A stretch of DNA of 64,000 bases from Dehalococcoidia bacterium (lineage in GTDB: Bacteria; Chloroflexota; Dehalococcoidia; Lucifugimonadales; UBA3495), in contig JAJDTP010000004.1 of assembly GCA_022827095.1 (NCBI GenBank), forward strand, positions 186,001 to 250,000, given 5' to 3'. The stretch's first letter is position 1. Each line of letters starts with the position of its first letter. Under the pieces are notes generated by a model that saw only the letters and a list, made by a program, of their open reading frames with translations, was not told where the DNA came from and searched no databases. This document shows positions 9,044 to 19,368 of this stretch, one piece after another. Position numbers and translations under genes: made by a program.

Positions 9044-10219
9044 ATGACTGGATTTCCCTATGAACGAGCGGAAAAGCGTCGCGTCCTGATGGATGCGGTG
9101 GAGAGCGTGCGGGCCACGCTGGAGGCGGGGGCCGAGGAGTCGGAGCGCATCGGGACACTGGCGCCGGCGTCGGTGGACGCGCTGTACGAGTCGGGACTGC
9201 TGCGGCTGAAGATGCCCCACGCGCTGGGCGGCGCGGAGGCTGACCTGGTGACACAGCTGGACGTGCTGGAAGCGGTGAGCCGCATCGATCCGGCCTCAGG
9301 CTGGTGCCTGATGATCGGGGCGGCCAGCGTGGGCAGTCTGGCCGCATTTCTGCCTGACGAATCAATCGAGGAAATATTCGTGGGCGGGCAGCCTCCCAAA
9401 ACGGCGGGTGCGGCCGCGCCTTCCGCAACCGCGACACCGGTGGAAGGGGGATACCGGGTCAACGGGCACTGGAGGTTTGGCAGCGGGATCATGCACGCCG
9501 AGTGGGTCTCGGCTGGCGCGCGTGTGGTTGGCGACCTCGAGGGCTATCCGCGGCAGGTTCGGATGGCGATGCCTCGGCACAAGGTCAAGGTGCACGACAA
9601 CTGGCACGTGATGGGCCTGCGCGGCACGGGAAGCTGCGACTTCTCGGTGGAAGACCTGTTCGTGCCCGACGGGTTCGCGTGGGACTCGACGCTGACGGAA
9701 CCGCTCCGGGGCGGCCCGCTGTACCGGCTGGGCCGGCCGGCCTTTGTGACCAACGAACACTCGGCCTTCGCGCTGGGGGTGGCGCGGCGGGCGCTGGACG
9801 CGGTGACTGAAGCCGCGGCGTCCAAGACACGGGGTTACAACTCGGTGAACCTGGTGGCGAACCGTCCGGCGTTCCAACGGGCGCTGGGCGAGTGCGACCT
9901 GCGGCTGCGGGCGGCGCGGTCGCTCAACGTGGAGATCCTGGAAGAGGCGTGGCGGTCGGTGTGCGCGCGCCGGACTCCGCCGCCGCCCTTGCAAGCGCAG
10001 ATGCGGAGCTGCGCCACCTACACCACCGACGTAGCCGCGGACGTGACGGCCCATGCCTTCCGCTACGGCGGCGGCGAGGCGCTGTTCACGCCCAACATCC
10101 TGCAACAGTGCCTGCGGGACATCAACGCGGCGGCCCAACACCAGATGGTGAGCGACACGGCCTACGAGAACCACGGTCAGTTCCTGCTGGGGCTGCCGGA
10201 CGCGCGGGTGATGGAATAG
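9044..10219 (+). CDS. Acyl-CoA dehydrogenase-fold flavin-dependent monooxygenase/dehydrogenase
   Basis: LRLKMPHALGGAEADLVTQLDVLEAVSRIDPASGWCLMIGAASVG; WHVMGLRGTGSCDFSVEDLFVPDGFAW. Start at MTGFPYERAEKR. Confidence 0.88.
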   Translation: MTGFPYERAEKRRVLMDAVESVRATLEAGAEESERIGTLAPASVDALYESGLLRLKMPHALGGAEADLVTQLDVLEAVSRIDPASGWCLMIGAASVGSLAAFLPDESIEEIFVGGQPPKTAGAAAPSATATPVEGGYRVNGHWRFGSGIMHAEWVSAGARVVGDLEGYPRQVRMAMPRHKVKVHDNWHVMGLRGTGSCDFSVEDLFVPDGFAWDSTLTEPLRGGPLYRLGRPAFVTNEHSAFALGVARRALDAVTEAAASKTRGYNSVNLVANRPAFQRALGECDLRLRAARSLNVEILEEAWRSVCARRTPPPPLQAQMRSCATYTTDVAADVTAHAFRYGGGEALFTPNILQQCLRDINAAAQHQMVSDTAYENHGQFLLGLPDARVME

Positions 10220-10254
10220 CGGAGTTGGTGCGTATCCAGGTTGGGGCGAGGGAT

Positions 10255-10364
10255 GTCAGAAGCAGGATTTTCAAGATTTGCGGATTATCAGGATTGGAGC
10301 CGTTATGTGCTGAAGATCTTCCAATCATGTCAAATCATGAAATCCCGTAAATCCTGCTTCTGAC
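10255..10364. repeat. CAGGATT-family inverted-repeat element, copy A
   Basis: GTCAGAAGCAGGATTTt...cgTAAATCCTGCTTCTGAC. Confidence 0.92.
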
Positions 10365-10408
10365 GATTTACACAAGCGAGCACACGCGGGAATAACGGAG
10401 GTGTAGAC

Positions 10409-11437
10409 ATGGCTACCTATCTGTACGTATCGCTGCAAGGGGACGACGTCATCGCCCGGTATGACCTGGATCAGTCCACGGGCGGGCTCTCCAACCGAAC
10501 CGAGTTTCCGCTGGCGGGGATGCCGGCGCCGATGGCGACGGATCCGGAGAAACGCTACCTGTTCGTGGGACGGCGTCGGGCCGGAGAGTACGGGCTGACG
10601 TCGTTCAGCATCGACGGCGGCAGCGGCGACCTGGCGCGGATCAACGACATCAATCTGGGGGGCAATCCGGTGCATATCTCGGCGGACCGCACCGGTAATT
10701 ACCTGCTGTCGGCCTACTACTACCAGGCGCGGGTGGGCGTGCACGGCTTCGACAACGGCCGACTGGACCCGACGCCCATCGAGTGGCGGGAGACCGGCAT
10801 CGGCGCGCACTACATCCAGACCGACGCCTCCAACCGCTACGCCTTCGTGCCGCACATCGCCGAGGGGTCGCAGACCGGACCCAACGCCATCTTCCAGTTC
10901 CGGTTCGACGAGTCAACGGGCCGGCTGACGCCCAACACGCCGGACCGGGCGAACCCGACGTCGCCGGAGGGGCCGAGGCACGTCTGCTTCAACCCCGACC
11001 TGGACGTGGTGTACTCGTCCAACGAGCAGGGTTGCAGCGTCACGGCGTACCGGTTCGACGCGGACACGGGCACGCTCAGCCCGTTCCAGACGGTGCCGAC
11101 GCTGCCGGAGGATTTCACCGAGCGCAACACCTGCTCGCAGATCCAGATCACGCCGTCGGGTCGGTTCCTGTACGCGCCCAACCGGGGGCACAACAGCGTG
11201 GCCAGCTTCGCGGTGGACGCGGACGATGGCAGCCTGACCGCCATCGGGCGGGTGGCGACGGAGGCGGTGCCGCGCGCCTTCAGCCTGGACACCACGGGCA
11301 ACTACCTGTACTCCTCGGGCCTGGAGACGGGCCGGCTGGCGTCCTACCGGGTCAACCAGGACAGCGGGGAACTGGAGCCGCTGGAGGTCTACGACATCGG
11401 GAGTGAGCCGATGTGGGTGCTGATCATAGACCTGTAG
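10409..11437 (+). CDS. Lactonase-family beta-propeller (YncE/6-phosphogluconolactonase-like)
   Basis: Repeated YxxxxGxL/ITPSGRFLYAPNRGHNSVASFAVD motifs. Confidence 0.9.
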   Translation: MATYLYVSLQGDDVIARYDLDQSTGGLSNRTEFPLAGMPAPMATDPEKRYLFVGRRRAGEYGLTSFSIDGGSGDLARINDINLGGNPVHISADRTGNYLLSAYYYQARVGVHGFDNGRLDPTPIEWRETGIGAHYIQTDASNRYAFVPHIAEGSQTGPNAIFQFRFDESTGRLTPNTPDRANPTSPEGPRHVCFNPDLDVVYSSNEQGCSVTAYRFDADTGTLSPFQTVPTLPEDFTERNTCSQIQITPSGRFLYAPNRGHNSVASFAVDADDGSLTAIGRVATEAVPRAFSLDTTGNYLYSSGLETGRLASYRVNQDSGELEPLEVYDIGSEPMWVLIIDL

Positions 11438-11521
11438 CGGCGCGTGGCCGGATATCGCGGCTGGGTGGTAGTATGAAAGGGCGGTCGACGCGGCCGCCAT
11501 GGGTCCATAAGGACTCGGCGT

Positions 11522-11596
11522 GGGGGCTTAGCTCAGTGGGAGAGCACCTGCTTTGCAAGCAGGGGGTCACGGGTTCGAATCCCGTAGCCTCCACCA
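11522..11596 (+). tRNA. tRNA-Ala (anticodon TGC), CCA encoded
   Basis: GGGGGCTTAGCTCAGTGGGAGAGC ... cctgcTTTGCAAgcagg ... GGTTCGAATCC ... AGCCTCCACCA cloverleaf. Confidence 0.97.
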
Positions 11597-11618
11597 TTTT
11601 CCGTGACTTCGCGGGAGC

Positions 11619-12050
11619 CTAATCTTCCAGGTCCACTTGCCTGAGACCGCCGTTTCTCAGAACCCGATATACGAAAGGGCGCGGCGTAGTGCGGACCGCT
11701 TCAACCATCCTGTCGTAGGCGCTCAGAAAGCACCGCATTTTTTCGTGTCCGGGCTGGTCACCGCCCCATAAGTAAAAGCAGCCTATGCCGTGATCCTGGA
11801 TAGCCTGCCTCTCTAACGGACGTGTATGGTGATGACGGTCGTGTCCAATTACAATCCATCCCCGACTGCCTACTTCAGCCATCCAGAGATCATCTTCCGC
11901 TGCTTGGGCAAAGTGTTCTTGATGGATCTCCACGCGCGTGGGCAGACCCAAGTCTCGCAACCGTCGGGGGAGAAAAATACCGACATCCCTATCGAAGAAG
12001 AATACCGGATCATCACTGTCAGAGGGTTGGATAAGACCGGCGGCACTCAT
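11619..12050 (-). CDS. PIN-like toxin (VapC45-like)
   Basis: DDPVFFFDRDVGIFLPRRLRDLG ... GWIVIGHDRH; immediately downstream of a DUF433-type partner. Confidence 0.55.
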   Translation of the reverse strand: MSAAGLIQPSDSDDPVFFFDRDVGIFLPRRLRDLGLPTRVEIHQEHFAQAAEDDLWMAEVGSRGWIVIGHDRHHHTRPLERQAIQDHGIGCFYLWGGDQPGHEKMRCFLSAYDRMVEAVRTTPRPFVYRVLRNGGLRQVDLED

Positions 12051-12770
12051 TCAACTCGCTGCCACCAACTCATCGTCGCGAACCCCTTCAAACCTCAACC
12101 CGTGAAGCACGTCGTCCCCAGTCAAGCCATAGTCGTCTTGAATGTTGTGAACGGTTTCCCCCGCGTCCCAACGACCCTTCAATATCCAAGTGGGGACACC
12201 ATGGACAGCAGGGGCACCAAACGAGACCCGAGGATCGATCGAAACAGGGATGTTCCTGTTTACGAGGTGCCAAACTAGGGCGATACCATGCTGATAATCG
12301 AACTGTTCAAACCGTTCCGCGACTACTCCCTCCCAGCCCACTTGCCCATCAAGGTCTGCGGCCACCAGCTTGCCAACCTCCGCATCTACCTCTAACTCGC
12401 GCATTTCGAGCATCAGGTGAAAGCCCTCGGTTTTCCATGCGTACTGGGCAAACGGATACTCAGAGTTCAGCGCGTGAGCCGCAAAGGCGCGGGCTTTACG
12501 AATTTTTTGCAGGGAAAGGCCCAATTTCCGAAACGTAGCTACGAACGCGACTTCGACGATCTCGTAGTAAGACAACGGATGGCCAGCCTCACGGCCTGGC
12601 AGCACCGCCGGACGATTCAGACCACTCCGATGCCAATATCCCACTGTTCGTGTAGGAATGCCGGCGTACCTGGCAGCATCTTGGACTCGATAAGCCGGGC
12701 GATCCAAGCGACGACGCCAGCCAGCGGCATCTTGTAGCGCGTGTGCGGCAGACATCTCCACCAGTCTCAC
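12051..12770 (-). CDS. HTH + DUF433 domain protein, probable antitoxin partner (VapB45-like)
   Basis: N-terminal YRVQDAARYAGIPTRTVGYWHRSG (HTH) and C-terminal SIDPRVSFGAPAVHGVPTWILKGRWDAGETVHNIQDDYGLTGDDVLHGLRFE (DUF433). Confidence 0.7.
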   Translation of the reverse strand: MRLVEMSAAHALQDAAGWRRRLDRPAYRVQDAARYAGIPTRTVGYWHRSGLNRPAVLPGREAGHPLSYYEIVEVAFVATFRKLGLSLQKIRKARAFAAHALNSEYPFAQYAWKTEGFHLMLEMRELEVDAEVGKLVAADLDGQVGWEGVVAERFEQFDYQHGIALVWHLVNRNIPVSIDPRVSFGAPAVHGVPTWILKGRWDAGETVHNIQDDYGLTGDDVLHGLRFEGVRDDELVAAS

Positions 12771-13147
12771 TAATCAGGTCAAGTTACAACATACTCCCCA
12801 CGATGATATTTTGGCAATCCTGCCCATTGAGGCATAACCCGATCCCCGGTCAAAGGCGGATTGTTCAGCCCATGTCCGACCGCCAACGAGACTGCCGATG
12901 ATGTTCATGGCACATGAGTCCATTCCGCGCCCCTGTGCGGTGACTGGTGCAAGCACGGGTCGTACGCCCATGACCCACACGGGACACAATCCGCGCAAGG
13001 TGATAGGCTACGGGCGATTTGCGGCCACGGCCCGGCCATCCACCGGTCACATGACTGGAGCGGCCGGCCGGTTTGCGCTTCAATCACGACACATGCCAAT
13101 CAACAAGTAACTGCAAGCAACGCATATTTACCGCAGGAGGCCACAGG

Positions 13148-14710
13148 ATGAAGTACGACTATATCGTGGTGGGCGGGGGTTCCGCCGGATGCACCATTGC
13201 CAGCCGGCTGTCGGAGGACCCCGACCGTTCCGTTCTGCTGCTGGAGGCGGGGCCGGACTATCCGGTCTTTGAGACTCTGCCCGACGACCTGAAGCTGGGC
13301 AACAACGTCTGGCTTTCCGCCTACGGGCCGCACAACTGGGGCTACACCGCCAAGATCACCGAGGAACAGGACAACCTGACGATCCCGAGGGGCAAGGCCA
13401 CCGGCGGCTCCAGCGCGGTGAACGGTCAGGTGCTGTTCCGGGGCATTCCCGAGGACTACGACCGCTGGGCCGAGTGGGGCAACGACGAGTGGAGCTTTAC
13501 CCGGTGCCTGCCCTACTTCAACAAGCTGGAGACCGACCTGGACTTCGGCGGTGACGACTTCCACGGATCCGATGGGCCCGTGCCGGTGCGCCGCGCGCCC
13601 CGCAACGAGTGGCTGCCCCACGCCGTGGCCTTCGAGCGGGCCTGCCTGGACGAGGGCTTCCCCCAGGACGAGGACCAGAACCATCCCGAGTCCACCGGCG
13701 TCTCGCCCCGGGCCCGCAACACCATCGACGGCGTGCGCATGAGCATGGCCATCAACTACCTGGACATCGCGCGGCACCGGCTGAACCTCACCATCCGGGG
13801 CGGCGTGACGGCGCGGCGTATCATCTTCGACGCTGATTCGACAGGCTCACCACGCGCCGTGGGCATCGAGGCCGAGAGCGGGGGCGAGGTCTTCACGGTG
13901 GAGGGCGGCGAGATCATCGTGAGCAGCGGGGCCGTGGCGTCACCGCAGCTGCTGATGCTGTCGGGCGTGGGTCCGGCGGAGCACCTGCGCAGCATGGGCA
14001 TCCCGGTGGTGCACGACTCGCCGGGCGTCGGCAAGAACCTGCGCGACCATCCGGCGGCGTCGGTGCTGTACCGGGGCAAGGGCGAGAAGCCCGACGTGCA
14101 GGCGCCGGTGATCCAGGTGGGGCTGCGCTACACGGTGGAGGGCTCCGACCTGCGCAACGACATGCAGCTGAGCCCCAACCTGATGACCAGCGAGCACCGG
14201 CCGGCCCACGTCGCCATCGACGAGGACCTCAATTACCTGGGCATGGGCGCGAGCCTGCAACTGGCGCTGGGCCAGGGCGAGCTGACCCTGCAGTCCACCG
14301 ACCCGCACGTCCAGCCATTCCTGAACTACAACTACTACCAGGAACCGGAGGACCTGCGCCGGATGCGGGAGGCGATACGCTTGGGCGTCCGGATGGCGGA
14401 GCGGCCGCCGTTCTCCGACCTGATCGAGGAACGGATCATGCCCACCGACGAGGAGCTGGCGTCCGACGAGCTGCTGGACGACTGGCTGCGCAAGAACTCC
14501 GGCACGTCGCACCATATCTCGGGCACGTGCAAGATGGGGCCGGACTCGGATCCCCTGGCGGTGGTGGACCAGCGCCTGAAGGTGAAGGGCATCGATGGCC
14601 TGCGCGTGGCCGACGCATCGATCATGCCGGACTGCATCCGGGCCAACACCAACGCAACGACCATCATGATCGGCGAGAGGGTGTCGGACTACATCAAGGA
14701 AGGGCGGTAG
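13148..14710 (+). CDS. GMC oxidoreductase (choline dehydrogenase-like)
   Basis: YDYIVVGGGSAGCTIASRLSEDPDRSVLLLEAG; GKATGGSSAVNGQVLFRG; HHISGTCKMG; ADASIMP. Confidence 0.95.
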   Translation: MKYDYIVVGGGSAGCTIASRLSEDPDRSVLLLEAGPDYPVFETLPDDLKLGNNVWLSAYGPHNWGYTAKITEEQDNLTIPRGKATGGSSAVNGQVLFRGIPEDYDRWAEWGNDEWSFTRCLPYFNKLETDLDFGGDDFHGSDGPVPVRRAPRNEWLPHAVAFERACLDEGFPQDEDQNHPESTGVSPRARNTIDGVRMSMAINYLDIARHRLNLTIRGGVTARRIIFDADSTGSPRAVGIEAESGGEVFTVEGGEIIVSSGAVASPQLLMLSGVGPAEHLRSMGIPVVHDSPGVGKNLRDHPAASVLYRGKGEKPDVQAPVIQVGLRYTVEGSDLRNDMQLSPNLMTSEHRPAHVAIDEDLNYLGMGASLQLALGQGELTLQSTDPHVQPFLNYNYYQEPEDLRRMREAIRLGVRMAERPPFSDLIEERIMPTDEELASDELLDDWLRKNSGTSHHISGTCKMGPDSDPLAVVDQRLKVKGIDGLRVADASIMPDCIRANTNATTIMIGERVSDYIKEGR

Positions 14711-14741
14711 TCTCCGGACTTTCGCTTCCGAGCGCGGGAAT

Positions 14742-14848
14742 GTCAGAAGCAGGATTTCCCGGATTTGAGGATTTTCAGGATGCGGCCGGCTGTCACATCA
14801 ACCAAACTAATCCTGCCAATCCATCAATCTGGTAAATCCTGCTTCTGA
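14742..14848. repeat. CAGGATT-family inverted-repeat element, copy B
   Basis: GTCAGAAGCAGGATTTcc...gTAAATCCTGCTTCTGA. Confidence 0.92.
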
Positions 14849-14870
14849 TTACACGGGGAGGTTCACAGCA

Positions 14871-15347
14871 ATGGAAGTCCAATGGATGAACCACACCGGG
14901 TTTGTGGTCAGCGACATGGAGCGCTCCCTGGCGTTCTACCGCGACCTGCTGGGCCTGAGCATCGAGCGCGACCAGGTACTTGAGGGCGACTTCATCTCGG
15001 AGGTGGTGGGGTATCCCGACGCGCGGCTGCACATTGTGTACCTGGGCGTGGGCGACCAGCGTCACTCGGTAGAGCTGATCCAGTACCTGAACCCGCCGGG
15101 CGACACCGTCGCGCTGCCGCAGCGGCACCAGGTGGGCGCGAGCCACCTGGGCATCATCGTCGACGATCTGGACGCCTCCTACGCCGACCTCAGCGCCAGG
15201 GGCGTGCGGTTCGTCAGCCCGCCGGCGACCCGGCCCAACCCGGTGTATCCGGCGGCCAGCAAGGGGTGCTACATGGAGGACCCGGACGGGAACTGGCTGG
15301 AGTTGCTGGAGCGGGGACCGGCGCCGCCCGACGCGACCTCGGTATGA
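14871..15347 (+). CDS. VOC family (glyoxalase/dioxygenase-like) protein
   Basis: MNHTGFVVSDMERSLAFYRDLLGL ... SHLGIIVDDLDASYADL ... CYMEDPDGNWLELLE. Confidence 0.9.
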   Translation: MEVQWMNHTGFVVSDMERSLAFYRDLLGLSIERDQVLEGDFISEVVGYPDARLHIVYLGVGDQRHSVELIQYLNPPGDTVALPQRHQVGASHLGIIVDDLDASYADLSARGVRFVSPPATRPNPVYPAASKGCYMEDPDGNWLELLERGPAPPDATSV

Positions 15348-16720
15348 CCACCGTCATCGCCAACGCAACCATCGTGACCGGCAACGCCGGCCGGGAAGTT
15401 CTGCACGATGCCGCCATCGCCATTGCGGAGGACCGGATCGCCGCCATCGGGCCGACGGATGACGTGTGGCCGGCGCACCCCGATGCCGAGGTGGTGGACG
15501 GGCGGGGCAAGGCGGTGTTTCCCGGGTTGGTCAACTGCCACACCCACCTGCTGGCCACGGGAGACCGGGGGATACTGGAGGACTTCGGGTTCCCGACCCG
15601 GCTGACCTTCCCGGTGTCGGCGCGGGGACTGCTGACCGACGAGGAGCGCCGGATACTGGCCCTGCTGGGCGCCCTGGAGTCCATCCGCAGCGGCGTCACC
15701 TGCCTGCTGGAAATCTCGTCCAACGTGGCCGGCTACGCAGCCGACCTGGCGGCGACGGGGCTGCGGCTCATCCTGTCGGAGAACATCAACGACGTGGACG
15801 AGGCGCGAGCGCGGGACGGCGTGTACGAATTCGACGAAGCGCGTGCCGACGCCGGCCTGCAACGCAGCGCCGACCTGGTGGAGGCCTGGCACGGCCGCGA
15901 AAACGGGCGGGTCAACTGCTTCCTGGCGCCCCATGCGCCGGAGACGTGCTCGCCGGACCTGCTGCGCCGCACGCGGGAGATGGCGGAGCGCCTTGGCGTC
16001 GGTTACACCATCCACCTGTCCCAGAGCCGCGAGGAGATCGAGGCGGTCATGCGGGTCAGGGGCGCGCCGCCGACCCATTACCTTTTCGCCAGCGGCTTCC
16101 TGGGACCGGACCTGCTGGCCGCGCACTGCCGGTACGTCAATCCGGCGGAGATCGCGCTGCTGGGGCAGACCGGCGTCAAAGTGACCAACAACGCCGCCAT
16201 CGCCGCGCGCCGGGGGGCTGCTGCGCCGGTGCGGGAGTTGCAGGCGGCGGGATGCGTCATCGGCATGGGCACGGACAACATGGCCGAGGACATGGTGGAG
16301 GTGATGCGCGCGGGACTGTTCCTGGAGCGGGTGCGCCGCAACGACGAGGTCTGGCCCCAGCCCGAGGACGTGCTGGAGTGGGCCACCATCGGGGGAGCCA
16401 AAGCCCTGGGGATGCAGGACATCACCGGCAGCCTGGAGGTCGGCAAGAAGGCCGACCTGTTCGTGGCGGACCTGATGCGGCCCCACCTGGTGCCCAGCCT
16501 GCGCCCCGTATCCGCCTTCGTGCACAATGGGCAGCCGGCTGACATCACGTCGGTGATGGTCGACGGCCAATGGGTCATGCGCGACGGCAGGGCGCGGACC
16601 ATCGACGAGGAGGACATCGTGCGCCGGGCGGAAGCGGTGGGACACGTGTCCTGGCGCCGGCTGCTGGAGCGCTACCCCAACGTGCCCTTCCCCATCAACA
16701 TTCCGCCGGCCATCACCTGA
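15344..16720 (+). CDS. Amidohydrolase family protein
   Basis: [64 protein letters not shown] overlap with the upstream gene. Confidence 0.92.
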   Translation: MTTVIANATIVTGNAGREVLHDAAIAIAEDRIAAIGPTDDVWPAHPDAEVVDGRGKAVFPGLVNCHTHLLATGDRGILEDFGFPTRLTFPVSARGLLTDEERRILALLGALESIRSGVTCLLEISSNVAGYAADLAATGLRLILSENINDVDEARARDGVYEFDEARADAGLQRSADLVEAWHGRENGRVNCFLAPHAPETCSPDLLRRTREMAERLGVGYTIHLSQSREEIEAVMRVRGAPPTHYLFASGFLGPDLLAAHCRYVNPAEIALLGQTGVKVTNNAAIAARRGAAAPVRELQAAGCVIGMGTDNMAEDMVEVMRAGLFLERVRRNDEVWPQPEDVLEWATIGGAKALGMQDITGSLEVGKKADLFVADLMRPHLVPSLRPVSAFVHNGQPADITSVMVDGQWVMRDGRARTIDEEDIVRRAEAVGHVSWRRLLERYPNVPFPINIPPAIT

Positions 16721-16766
16721 GCCGGGTCACATCGGGGGGTCGCCGCAGATCACGCGCGCGGCAAAG

Positions 16767-16793
16767 CGGGCAGGTTCTTTTCGAGCCTGCCCG
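16767..16793 (+). terminator. Rho-independent-like terminator after amidohydrolase
   Basis: CGGGCAGGTTC-tttt-cGAGCCTGCCCG followed by T-rich tgtttgt. Confidence 0.65.
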
Positions 16794-16832
16794 TGTTTGT
16801 ATGTATGGCGTCGTTTCCCGCCATCGGGCGGT

Positions 16833-16848
16833 GTAACCCGTCGTTTAC
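16833..16848. promoter_or_regulatory. Candidate nitrogen-regulator operator upstream of urtA
   Basis: Inverted repeat GTAA-cccgtcgt-TTAC, ~123 bp upstream of urtA start. Confidence 0.3.
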
Positions 16849-16970
16849 GCCGACGCAACTTCGCGATCATAGAGTTGCAATTTGCCGGTAACACCGTGGG
16901 ACTAGCGTATTTGGTATCGACACCGGCGACCTGCCGTTGGCGAAACACTCCAGAGGAGGAAACACTCACG

Positions 16971-18284
16971 ATGTCTCTAACCGGTTTAGCAAAACTGCCT
17001 GTACTGATGCGGTTCGCGCTCATTGGCGCGGCCGCCGTTATCATGCCCCTGATGCTGGCCGCCTGCGGTTCCGAGCCGCCCCCGGCGCCGGCCGCCACCG
17101 CCGCTCCCGCGGCCAGCGCAGCCTCCCAGCCGGCCAGCCCGCCCACCGCCGCTGAGTCCGACACCATCAAGGTGGGCATCCTGCACTCCCTGTCCGGCAC
17201 GATGTCGATCAGCGAGACCGCGGTGCACGACGCCGAACTGCTGGCGATTGAGGAGATCAACGCCAGTGGCGGCGTGATGGGCAAGCAGATCGAGGTCGTT
17301 ATCGAGGACGGCGCGTCCGACTGGCCGACCTTCGCTGAGAAGGCTCGCAAGTTGCTCCAGGAGGACGAGGTTTCCGTGGTCTTCGGCGGATGGACCAGCG
17401 CCAGCCGAAAGGCAATGCTGCCGGTCTTCGAGGCCAACAACGGGCTGCTGTTCTACCCGGTGCAGTACGAGGGACTGGAGACGTCGCCCAACATCTTCTA
17501 CACGGGCGCGACCACCAACCAGCAGATCGTGCCGGCCATCGAGTACCTGCTGCAAGAGGGCAAGACCAAGTTCTACCTGCTGGGCTCCGACTACGTGTTC
17601 CCCCGCACGTCGAACCTCATCATCAACAAGCAGCTGGCCGCCGTCGGCATCGAGGCCGTGGGCGAGGAATACACCCCCCTGGGTCACACCGAGTACAGCA
17701 CCGTGATCACCAAGATCAAGGCCGCCGACCCGGACGTGGTGTTCAACACGCTGAACGGCGACTCCAACGTTGCCTTCTTCAAGCAGCTCAAGGACGCCGG
17801 CATCACGGCCGAGGAACTGCCCACGATTTCGGTCAGCGTCGCTGAAGAAGAGATCACCGGCATCGGCGCGGAGAACATCGCCGGCCACCTGGTAGCGTGG
17901 AACTACTTCCAGACCACCGACACGCCCGAGAATGTGAAGTTCGTCAGCGCGTTCAAGTCCAAGTACGGCGAGAACCGCGTCACTGACGACCCCATCGAAG
18001 CGGGTTACTTCGGCGTGTACCTGTGGAAGGCCGCCGTTGAGAAGGCCGGGTCCACCGACGTGGCCGCGGTCAAGGAAGCCGCCAAGGGCATCCAGTTCGC
18101 CGCGCCGGGCGGGATGGTGACCATCCACAACGAGAACCAGCACGTGTCCAAGACCGTCCGCATCGGCACGGTGCGCGACGACGGACAGATCGACGAGATC
18201 TGGAACTCCGGTTCGCCGGTGGTTCCGGACCCCTACCTAGACAGCTACGAGTGGGCCGCCGGCCTGCGGGAGCTGGCCCAGTAG
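16971..18284 (+). CDS. urtA: Urea ABC transporter substrate-binding lipoprotein
   Basis: Lipobox [65 protein letters not shown]. Confidence 0.95.
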   Translation: MSLTGLAKLPVLMRFALIGAAAVIMPLMLAACGSEPPPAPAATAAPAASAASQPASPPTAAESDTIKVGILHSLSGTMSISETAVHDAELLAIEEINASGGVMGKQIEVVIEDGASDWPTFAEKARKLLQEDEVSVVFGGWTSASRKAMLPVFEANNGLLFYPVQYEGLETSPNIFYTGATTNQQIVPAIEYLLQEGKTKFYLLGSDYVFPRTSNLIINKQLAAVGIEAVGEEYTPLGHTEYSTVITKIKAADPDVVFNTLNGDSNVAFFKQLKDAGITAEELPTISVSVAEEEITGIGAENIAGHLVAWNYFQTTDTPENVKFVSAFKSKYGENRVTDDPIEAGYFGVYLWKAAVEKAGSTDVAAVKEAAKGIQFAAPGGMVTIHNENQHVSKTVRIGTVRDDGQIDEIWNSGSPVVPDPYLDSYEWAAGLRELAQ

Positions 18285-18292
18285 CATCAACC

Positions 18293-18401
18293 GTCAGAAG
18301 CAGGATTTGCCGGATTGAAGGATTGACAGGATTGGCTGTTCTCCTCCACCGGATGACCGCAATCCAGTCAATCCCGAAATCCTGAAAATCCTGCTTCTGA
18401 C
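18293..18401. repeat. CAGGATT-family inverted-repeat element, copy C (between urtA and urtB)
   Basis: GTCAGAAGCAGGATTTgccgg...cctgaaAATCCTGCTTCTGAC. Confidence 0.92.
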
Positions 18402-18465
18402 AACAACCCATAGGCGCGGATAACGTCCGCGCCTCCGCCTCCTCAAACTCCTTTATGGCCACGAA

Positions 18466-19362
18466 ATGGAAGTTTGGGCTCTACAACTGTTCAACGGGCT
18501 CAGCCTGAGCTCAATCCTGCTGCTGATCGCGCTGGGTCTCGCGCTGTCCTTCGGGTTGATGAACGTCATCAACCTGGCCCACGGCGAGTTCATCATGATC
18601 GGCGCGTACACCACTTACGCGCTGCAGCAGGCGGCGCTCAGCTTCACCGGCGACCCGCAATCGGGGGTCACGTTCCTGATCGCCATTCCCGTGTCCTTCG
18701 TGGTTGCCGGGGCGGCGGGGTACGTGGTGGAGAACGCGCTGATCCGTTTCCTGTACCGCCGCCCCCTGGACACGCTGCTGGCGACGTGGGGCGTCGGCCT
18801 GTTTTTGCAGCAGCTGGCGCGGTCGATATTCGGCGCGCCCAACGTGCAGGTGGTGGCCCCGCCGTGGCTGGGCAGCGCGCTCACGGTCACGAGCGACCTG
18901 GTTCTGCCCATAAAGCGGGTATTCATACTGGCGCTGGTCACCGCGTGCATCGGCGGGCTCTACTGGTACATGTACCGTTCCAGCGAGGGGCGCCGGATGC
19001 GCGGCGTGATGCAGAACCGGGAAATGGCGGCCAGCCTGGGGGTATCGACCCGGCGGGTGGACAGCTTCACCTTCGCGCTGGGTTCAGGACTGGCCGGCAT
19101 CGCCGGGTGCGCGCTGACGCTGATCGGCCCCATCGGGCCGTCGCTGGGCACCTTCTACGTGGTGGACGCCTTCATCGTCGTGATCCTGGGCGGGCTGGGA
19201 CAGGTCCCCGGCACCATCCTGGCGGCGCTGATTATCGGGATGCTGAACACGATGCTGGAGTTCGGCACCACCGCGGTGGTGGGCAAGGTGCTGGTGTTCG
19301 CCATGGTGATCCTGTTCCTGCAGTGGCGTCCCGCCGGCCTGATGCGGGCCAAGGGACGGTAG
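18466..19362 (+). CDS. urtB: Urea ABC transporter permease
   Basis: NGLSLSSILLLIALGLALSFGLMNVINLAHGEFIMIGAY; GLGQVPGTILAALIIGMLNTMLEF. Confidence 0.94.
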   Translation: MEVWALQLFNGLSLSSILLLIALGLALSFGLMNVINLAHGEFIMIGAYTTYALQQAALSFTGDPQSGVTFLIAIPVSFVVAGAAGYVVENALIRFLYRRPLDTLLATWGVGLFLQQLARSIFGAPNVQVVAPPWLGSALTVTSDLVLPIKRVFILALVTACIGGLYWYMYRSSEGRRMRGVMQNREMAASLGVSTRRVDSFTFALGSGLAGIAGCALTLIGPIGPSLGTFYVVDAFIVVILGGLGQVPGTILAALIIGMLNTMLEFGTTAVVGKVLVFAMVILFLQWRPAGLMRAKGR

Positions 19363-19368
19363 CCGGCC

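Noticed and set aside
12898-13110. Small ORFs in the 12770-13148 gap on both strands
   Set aside because: No recognisable motifs, mutually overlapping, and located between the DUF433 gene and the GMC oxidoreductase leader.
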